From: Methanocorpusculaceae archaeon UBA456
GTDB taxonomy: Archaea; Halobacteriota; Methanomicrobia; Methanomicrobiales; Methanocorpusculaceae
NCBI GenBank assembly: GCA_002496395.1
Contig: DAJQ01000009.1
Coordinates: 74,020 to 101,607, forward strand
Length of the DNA: 27,588 nt
Direction: 5' to 3'
Made by a program: the position numbers and the translations under genes. Shown here one piece after another: positions 23,731-27,588 of the stretch. The notes under the pieces are model-generated. The model did not search any database. It saw only the letters and a program-made list of their open reading frames with translations, and was not told the origin of the DNA. Position 1 is the stretch's first letter; each line of letters starts with the position of its first letter.

Positions 23731-23960
23731 TCTTGCACCTCCGTCTGGTTTGCGGGCTGGAAGAACCGTCCACCACGCATACGCCCTCCTCCAAAACCTC
23801 TGCCGCATCCACGTGGCAGACCGCCTCTTCCGAGTCCGTAGATTGGTCGTTCAGTCTGTACCGCACTCTGTGCATCTGGTGCAGGGGCAACGCAGCGCCC
23901 CATGCGCCGTCCGGTCATTTGCCCCATACCCTGGGGCCCTGTTCCATCTAATCCTGGCAT
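23727..23960 (-). CDS. DUF5320-type small Gly/Arg/Met-rich protein (operon copy)
   Basis: 77 residues beginning MPGLDGTGPQGMGQMTGRRM, the hallmark DUF5320 start (M-P-x-x-D-G-T-G-P-x-G-x-G-x-x-T-G-R), followed by GLGRGGLPRGCGRGFGGGRM. It is basic, probably disordered, with two cysteines. Its function is unknown, but such genes are commonly linked to NifX/NafY and MinD-type ATPases. It heads the operon: its TGA overlaps the next GTG. The ribosome binding site is AGGTGATC. It is paralogous to the copy at 24157, and the promoter is duplicated with it. Confidence 0.88.
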   Translation of the reverse strand: MPGLDGTGPQGMGQMTGRRMGRCVAPAPDAQSAVQTERPIYGLGRGGLPRGCGRGFGGGRMRGGRFFQPANQTEVQE

Positions 23961-24000
23961 TCTTGATCACCTGTTTGTGGTAATATGTACTCATATGCGC
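23791..24000 (-). repeat. Duplicated unit, copy 1 (DUF5320 gene plus promoter)
   Basis: This stretch is closely similar to 24184-24397: it spans nearly all of the DUF5320 coding region, the ribosome binding site AGGTGAT and the upstream GCGCATATGAGTAC block. Long identical runs occur, for example around 23878-23912 and 24272-24306. Similarity extends past the coding region, which indicates a recent tandem duplication rather than family resemblance alone. Confidence 0.75.
23983..23996 (-). promoter_or_regulatory. Candidate operator of the DUF5320/NafY operon
   Basis: The minus strand reads ATATGAGTACATAT, whose ends ATATG and CATAT are exact inverted repeats around AGTA. It lies 23 bp before the start of the DUF5320 gene and about 10 bp after a TATA-like TTTAAGTA, so it overlaps the likely transcription start. 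The ATGAGTAC part recurs at 24024-24031 and 24384-24391. A DUF134 or other regulator could bind here; the regulator is not identified. Confidence 0.45.
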
Positions 24001-24030
24001 AAAAATACTTAAATCTTGTGGTTGTACTCA

Positions 24031-24056
24031 TGAAACCTCATATCTTTTGGGTTTCA
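24031..24056 (-). repeat. Inverted repeat TGAAACC/GGTTTCA
   Basis: Perfect 7-bp arms at 24031-24037 and 24050-24056 with a 12-bp spacer, next to the extra ATGAGTAC (24024-24031, minus strand). It lies between the two DUF5320 genes. It could end the transcript of the upstream copy or be an extra regulatory site for the downstream operon. A second, longer pair (24084-24092 with 24132-24140, AGGGCAATC and GGTTGCCCT, one wobble) lies just after the upstream gene's stop. Confidence 0.4.
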
Positions 24057-24156
24057 TTCTACGTGAATGAAGAGGGGAGTGAAAGGGCAATCAATAGTGA
24101 TCCTTCAGAATGGTTCTCTTGTGTTCCTCTTGGTTGCCCTGAAAATTGGAGGTTGA

Positions 24157-24357
24157 TTAAAACCGTCTCTGTACCCATCCTCTGCCAAATCCCCTGCCGC
24201 CTCCGCGTGGGGTTCCGCCTCTTCCAAGTCCGAATATTACTTGTTTTTCAGTCTGTACTGCATTCTGTGAATCTGGTGCAGGGGCAACGCAGCGCCCCAT
24301 GCGCCGTCCAGTGAGTGGCCCCATACCGCGGGGCCCTGTTCCATCTAATCCTGGCAT
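24157..24357 (-). CDS. DUF5320-type small Gly/Arg/Met-rich protein (second, monocistronic copy)
   Basis: 66 residues beginning MPGLDGTGPRGMGPLTGRRM with GLGRGGTPRGGGRGFGRGW near the end. It is highly similar to the operon copy but lacks the second half of its C-terminal tail and has one cysteine instead of two. It has its own ribosome binding site (GCAGGTGAT) and its own copy of the ATGAGTAC promoter block. About 200 bp with inverted repeats separate it from the operon copy. Being alone, it probably gives extra dose or a separately tuned form of the same small protein. Function unknown. Confidence 0.8.
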   Translation of the reverse strand: MPGLDGTGPRGMGPLTGRRMGRCVAPAPDSQNAVQTEKQVIFGLGRGGTPRGGGRGFGRGWVQRRF

Positions 24358-24397
24358 TATGTATCACCTGCTTTTGGTAATAAGTACTCATATGCGC
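24184..24397 (-). repeat. Duplicated unit, copy 2 (DUF5320 gene plus promoter)
   Basis: Partner of 23791-24000. Beyond this copy's promoter, upstream of about 24397, similarity ends. On the coding side, similarity ends near the 3' end of the gene, so the NafY gene was not duplicated with it. The two copies differ mainly by scattered base changes and a small length change in the middle of the coding region. Confidence 0.75.
24380..24393 (-). promoter_or_regulatory. Candidate operator of the monocistronic DUF5320 gene
   Basis: The minus strand reads ATATGAGTACTTAT. It is the duplicated counterpart of 23983-23996, with one arm degraded (CTTAT instead of CATAT), and lies 23 bp before the start codon, exactly the same distance as in the other copy. 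A CCTTTTTGTG stretch just upstream may act as the TATA region. Confidence 0.4.
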
Positions 24398-24440
24398 ATA
24401 ATCACAAAAAGGTATTGATCGTGACGTACAACCCGGATTG

Positions 24441-24448
24441 TTTATGCT
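24441..24448 (+). promoter_or_regulatory. TATA-like box of the radical SAM gene
   Basis: TTTATGCT lies 27-34 bp before the ATG at 24475, so transcription would begin only about 8 nt before the start codon. No ribosome binding site is visible before that ATG, consistent with a nearly leaderless mRNA. It shares a 117-bp divergent region with the DUF5320 gene. Confidence 0.35.
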
Positions 24449-24474
24449 TGTGTCCTTTCAAATAATCCAATACT

Positions 24475-25779
24475 ATGAGGATCAAGGTCATCTCTCCGGA
24501 TATCATCACCTATGGCGCCATGGTGATCGGCGGAGTGCTCAGGGAGAAGGGGTATGATGTCTCCATTTCGCGTTTCATCGAAGATACAGATACGGATATC
24601 CTGCTTTTCTCTCTTTACTCCACCCAGCATCTCTTTGATGATCGGATAAAAAAGGCGATTAAGTCGCAGAAGGAGCGGGGCGGCAGGTGTTATATTGGTG
24701 GTCCTGTATCTTCGCATCCGGCAATGGTATTGGGTGAATTATCGCCGGATGCAGTTGTTGTGGGCGAGGGTGAAGTGACCACGCCACGCCTTGTGCGTGA
24801 TGGTCCGTCTCCCGGGATACAGGGGGTTGCTTATAGAGGAGAAGACGGGATGTTGAATTGCGGCCCTTCTCCTCCTGCGCCGATGGAGCGTCCTCTCCCC
24901 CTGATCCCCTCCGATATCGGTGCACAGAATGTCAGGGGTGCAAATGTCTATATCGAGACGCACCGTGGATGTATCGGCGGATGCGGGTTCTGCCAGGTGC
25001 CCCGGTACTTCGGGCAGGAGATCAGAAGCCGAAGTATTGAGAGTATCCTGACTGAAGTGCAGGCATTCAAAGATGCTGGTGCGCATCGCATCTCGATCTC
25101 CGGTGGTACCGGATCACTCTATGCTTCAGAGCAGGGGAGGATGAATGTCCCGGCATTTGTCGAATTATTAGCTGGTATTGCCGGGATCATGGGACGAAAG
25201 AATCTGTCATCTCCGGATATCCGCGTAGATTGCATCACTGACGAGGTGCTTGATGCAATCCGGGACTATACCATCGGCTGGGTCTTTTTTGGCATAGAAT
25301 CCGGAAGTGAAACGATCCTGAAGAAGATGCGAAAAGGGGCGACTGTTGATCAGGTACGTGAGGCAGTGACCCGCTGTCGCGATCATGGGCTGAAGGTTGC
25401 CGGAAGTTTCATCGTTGGATATCCTGGTGAGACTCAGCATGATTACCAGAAGACAAAAGATCTGATCGAAGAACTCTCACTTGACGATGTCTTTGTGAGC
25501 GCAGCAGAGCCGATTCCAGGAACTCCGCTTGCAGATCTAGTCCTCTCCACACCCTCGGATGAAAACCCTGTGTATGTGCCGCATACGGGTGAATATAAGG
25601 CTCTTGGACTATCTGTTGCAGAGGCACGTGCCTTTGACCTGATGCTCCATGCCGATCTCAACAAGCCGGTTTTTTCGATGGCAGATGATCGGACATTTGA
25701 TCTCTACCTCGCAGAGGTACGGAAACAGGGATCTGATATCAGAAGAGCAACCGAATGCATTCTTCGGTACTCTGAATAA
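24475..25779 (+). CDS. B12-binding-type radical SAM protein, methanogen family
   Basis: 434 residues. The first 110 resemble the Rossmann-like B12-binding domain of this superfamily (IGGVLREKGYDVSISRFIED; GPVSSHPAMVLGELSPDAVV; VVGEGE), though no DxHxxG cobalamin-ligand motif is visible. The radical SAM core follows with RGCIGGCGFCQVPRYFG: CxxxCxxC at 166, 170, 173. Then come ISISGGTGSLYASEQGRMNV, FFGIESGSETILKKMRKGAT and GSFIVGYPGETQHDYQKTKD. The family looks like one of the methanogen 'B12-binding/radical SAM' proteins of unknown substrate (MJ_1487- or MJ_0865-like; I am not certain which). Radical methylation or methylthiolation is typical of the superfamily. It stands alone between two minus-strand clusters. 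Confidence 0.8.
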   Translation: MRIKVISPDIITYGAMVIGGVLREKGYDVSISRFIEDTDTDILLFSLYSTQHLFDDRIKKAIKSQKERGGRCYIGGPVSSHPAMVLGELSPDAVVVGEGEVTTPRLVRDGPSPGIQGVAYRGEDGMLNCGPSPPAPMERPLPLIPSDIGAQNVRGANVYIETHRGCIGGCGFCQVPRYFGQEIRSRSIESILTEVQAFKDAGAHRISISGGTGSLYASEQGRMNVPAFVELLAGIAGIMGRKNLSSPDIRVDCITDEVLDAIRDYTIGWVFFGIESGSETILKKMRKGATVDQVREAVTRCRDHGLKVAGSFIVGYPGETQHDYQKTKDLIEELSLDDVFVSAAEPIPGTPLADLVLSTPSDENPVYVPHTGEYKALGLSVAEARAFDLMLHADLNKPVFSMADDRTFDLYLAEVRKQGSDIRRATECILRYSE

Positions 25780-25801
25780 AAAAAGGTGGAATTTCTCCAC
25801 C
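25778..25801 (-). terminator. Hairpin/U-run terminator of the mtr operon
   Basis: On the minus strand, GGTGGA, a 5-nt loop and TCCACC form a perfect 6-bp GC-rich stem, followed immediately by seven T residues. It lies 17 bp after the mtrH stop codon. The T-run overlaps the stop codon of the convergent radical SAM gene. This is the clearest terminator in the window. Confidence 0.75.
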
Positions 25802-25817
25802 ACCCATGATGCTTGCT

Positions 25818-26855
25818 TTATACAAGTTTATTCAGTGGGTGGTTTGCTTCCTGCAGATCTCCACCGAGTTCACGGCATGCCTCAGCAAGCACAATGTCTG
25901 TGAATGCAGTTGCAGTTGCAATACCTTCACAGTTCTCGATTGGACCGAACATGATTAAATCGGCACCAAGAGTCATTGCCATGATATTGCACCCGATATC
26001 GGGGCTCGACCATGCAGCCTGCTTGATACCATCCATTCCACCAAAGTGGTGATGTCCCATCTGCTCGAGGAGGACATCCTTACCCTCGTACTGGCTTACA
26101 AGCACGGAGGGATTCTTTGCAGTTCCTCTCCAGCGTTTCAGCCAGGTCCATGATACTGTCATGTTGTGGTATGCACCACCGGTTGGGAGACCGTGGATCG
26201 CCTTGCATGCAAGAATCTCACGGAATGAACCGCCTGAGCCGAGGCCGAGCGGGGTTGCTGCGGTATCGAGAATCGGGCGGGTGATACCTGCCTCTTCTGC
26301 GATCTGGAGCATACCTTTTGCCTGACCGGCAACACCACCCTCAACAAGCACCTTCTCACGTCCGGGAACCGATGGGTCACCGGGGTTGAAGGCGAGGACG
26401 ATTGCGGAGGAAACATCCGATGCTGCAATAGCGTCGATGTTCTCCTGTGGAATCGAACCATTAATCGAGTTGTAGATGGCACGGTCTGCAAGACCGACTT
26501 CCGTGACATATTCGCATGCGTGTGCGAGTGCGGGTGCTGCGGAAGAGTCCATAAGGAATGGTGTTTTGTTGTCGATACTGTCAAACCAGCTGAAGTAGCT
26601 CTCGAACGCCTCGCCGTATTCGGCGATGATCTGGATGAAGTATGGGTTGCCGGTAATGTCGGACAGCTCCATACAGCGGTTCCAGAGTGCTTCTGCCTTT
26701 GCTTTGTCAATCTTTCCTGTGTGATCGTCAAGCACGGTTTCGTGCTTGTTGTAAAAGATGGATGCACCGAGTACCCTTGGGTATTCGCCTGGCTGTCCAC
26801 CGATCTTGATTCCATTAAAGTCGAGAACGGTCTGTTCTTTCTCAAACCTGAACAT
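25818..26855 (-). CDS. mtrH: Tetrahydromethanopterin S-methyltransferase subunit MtrH
   Basis: 345 residues. It begins MFRFEKEQTVLDFNGIKIGG and contains GGQPGEYPRVLGASIFYNKH, TPFLMDSSAAPALAHACEYV and GADLIMFGPIENCEGIATAT, all MtrH. MtrH is the peripheral catalytic subunit that moves the methyl group from methyl-H4MPT to the corrinoid on MtrA, the first half-reaction of the sodium-pumping Mtr complex. It is about 30 residues longer than the roughly 310-316 I recall for other MtrH, with likely extra sequence around WRGTAKNPSVLVSQYEGKDV then LLEQMGHHHFGGMDG. It follows mtrA by 16 bp with a GAGGTG ribosome binding site, and is followed by a strong terminator. Confidence 0.94.
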   Translation of the reverse strand: MFRFEKEQTVLDFNGIKIGGQPGEYPRVLGASIFYNKHETVLDDHTGKIDKAKAEALWNRCMELSDITGNPYFIQIIAEYGEAFESYFSWFDSIDNKTPFLMDSSAAPALAHACEYVTEVGLADRAIYNSINGSIPQENIDAIAASDVSSAIVLAFNPGDPSVPGREKVLVEGGVAGQAKGMLQIAEEAGITRPILDTAATPLGLGSGGSFREILACKAIHGLPTGGAYHNMTVSWTWLKRWRGTAKNPSVLVSQYEGKDVLLEQMGHHHFGGMDGIKQAAWSSPDIGCNIMAMTLGADLIMFGPIENCEGIATATAFTDIVLAEACRELGGDLQEANHPLNKLV

Positions 26856-26871
26856 AGTTGGAACACCTCAT

Positions 26872-27588
26872 TTAGAGCATACTAATTTTCGGAAGGAGCA
26901 TGAGTAGCATGATGAAGACGATGACCCCTGCTACAAGGCCATAGAGTATGCCGATGTCACGTCCGATCTTCCTGCCCACCCTCTGGGCAATCTCTGCGTC
27001 TGCAAATTCGATCTTCTTCTCAATTGCGTCGAGCTTTCTCTCAATTTCAAGGAACTGAGGGTTTGCTCCGGCAACAGATGTCTCAAGACCAGCTCCGCCT
27101 GCTTCTTTGACCTCGACAATCATCGGGTCTGCGGCAAATGCTCCCGGGTCACGGCCTGTGAGCTCAGCGATCTTGGCTTTGATCTGACCGAGATCCTCGG
27201 TTTCCATGATGTTGACGAGCTCGACCTGTTCCTGGAACCGCGTAATTGCAGCATCGTCGAGGTTCTCGATGAAAGGAATTGCTCCCTCTGCCCCGACGAT
27301 CTTTCCACCTGATACGCCACCTTTATGGAGTGCATCAAGTGACTGGCCGCTTAAGTGTCCTTTGACCTCTGTACCACAGAGGAGGATGAATCTGATGTTT
27401 GGGTTTGCAATGATGTTGGCGATAACCTTCTCAAGTCCGAGGTTCTCGGTCTTGCATGATCCGCACAATGCAGCTCCGCCTGCGCAGATGCCCGCTTCAT
27501 CCAGGTGAGATCCCATGGTGACGACAGCTACACAGCTGTTTGCGTCACCTGACTGGAAGTCTCCTTTGACGGTTGGCCATCCGCTTGC
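26872..27588 (-). CDS. mtrA: MtrA (methyltransferase subunit A) with an MtrG-like C-terminus; start lies outside the window
   Basis: 238 codons are visible; the first few residues are off the right edge. The N-terminal corrinoid-binding domain is MtrA: SGWPTVKGDF, then GSCKTENLGLEKVIANIIAN, and KGHLSGQSLDALHKGG, whose His matches the corrinoid-ligand His84 of Methanothermobacter MtrA. After about 65 residues of linker (ELTGRDPGAFAADPMIVEV) the C-terminus reads LDAIEKKIEFADAEIAQRVG then RKIGRDIGILYGLVAGVIVF and a membrane helix. That is what I recall for MtrG, not the usual MtrA anchor. mtrH follows directly, so no separate mtrF or mtrG lies between, unlike the usual mtrEDCBAFGH order. Confidence 0.88.
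   Translation of the reverse strand, partial: ASGWPTVKGDFQSGDANSCVAVVTMGSHLDEAGICAGGAALCGSCKTENLGLEKVIANIIANPNIRFILLCGTEVKGHLSGQSLDALHKGGVSGGKIVGAEGAIPFIENLDDAAITRFQEQVELVNIMETEDLGQIKAKIAELTGRDPGAFAADPMIVEVKEAGGAGLETSVAGANPQFLEIERKLDAIEKKIEFADAEIAQRVGRKIGRDIGILYGLVAGVIVFIMLLMLLPKISML

Noticed and set aside
23414..23983. A 189-codon plus-strand frame over the NafY and DUF5320 genes
   Set aside because: It is antisense to two well-supported overlapping genes and has no ribosome binding site.
1..27588. CRISPR arrays, insertion sequences, integrases, toxin-antitoxin or phage genes
   Set aside because: None seen. There are no regularly spaced repeats, no transposase or integrase sequence and no terminal inverted repeats; the region looks like stable chromosome.

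Overview
This window is archaeal and comes from a hydrogenotrophic methanogen, most likely of the Methanomicrobiales. The evidence is a complete archaeal S10/spc-type ribosomal protein operon (with eS4, eL32, eL19 and RNase P protein Rnp1), archaeal SecY, AdkA and EMC3-like (DUF106) genes, and methanogenesis genes at both edges: mtd on the left, mtrA and mtrH on the right. Spacing is tight, with many ATGA/TAATG overlaps and GGTG/GGAGGTG ribosome binding sites. The order-level call rests on gene content and protein similarity from memory, not on a search.

Layout. (1) 1-720: the 5' end of mtd (minus) diverges from a Tfx-type regulator. (2) 721-1247: about 530 bp without a convincing gene; it has an archaeal TATA-like box, a dense set of inverted repeats suggesting a structured RNA or long leader, and a hairpin just before rpl3. 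(3) 1248-15667: one plus-strand superoperon running rpl3-rpl4-rpl23-rpl2-rps19-rpl22-rps3-rpl29-rnp1-rps17-rpl14-rpl24-rps4e-rpl5-rps14-rps8-rpl6-rpl32e-rpl19e-rpl18-rps5-rpl30-rpl15-secY-adkA-DUF106/EMC3-cmk. It builds most of the central ribosome, the translocon and two nucleotide kinases. (4) 15740-16084: a Cys-rich DUF2769-like protein, convergent with (5) 16090-20845 (minus). Region 5 encodes a large TPR protein, a possible 25-residue ORF, an exported protein with two tandem periplasmic-binding domains, and a small conserved-looking hypothetical protein.

(6) 20939-24357 (minus) is a compact cluster for handling Fe-S or metal cofactors. It encodes two DUF5320-type Gly/Arg/Met-rich small proteins (a recent duplication that includes the promoter), a protein with two NifX/NafY-type domains, two MinD-like ATPases each carrying an inserted 2x[4Fe-4S] ferredoxin domain, and a DUF134 helix-turn-helix regulator. 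All genes from the second DUF5320 onward are overlapping or nearly so. The ATGAGTAC motif occurs three times in its promoter regions. (7) 24475-25779 (plus) encodes a B12-binding-type radical SAM protein. (8) 25818-27588 (minus) holds mtrH and the 3' part of mtrA, followed by a clear hairpin/U-run terminator.

The most notable points are: MtrA ends in what looks like an MtrG tail, and mtrH follows it directly with no mtrF or mtrG between; the duplicated DUF5320/promoter unit heads the NafY/MinD/DUF134 cluster; the TPR plus tandem-binding-protein cluster has no transporter partner; and the gap before rpl3 may encode a structured RNA.
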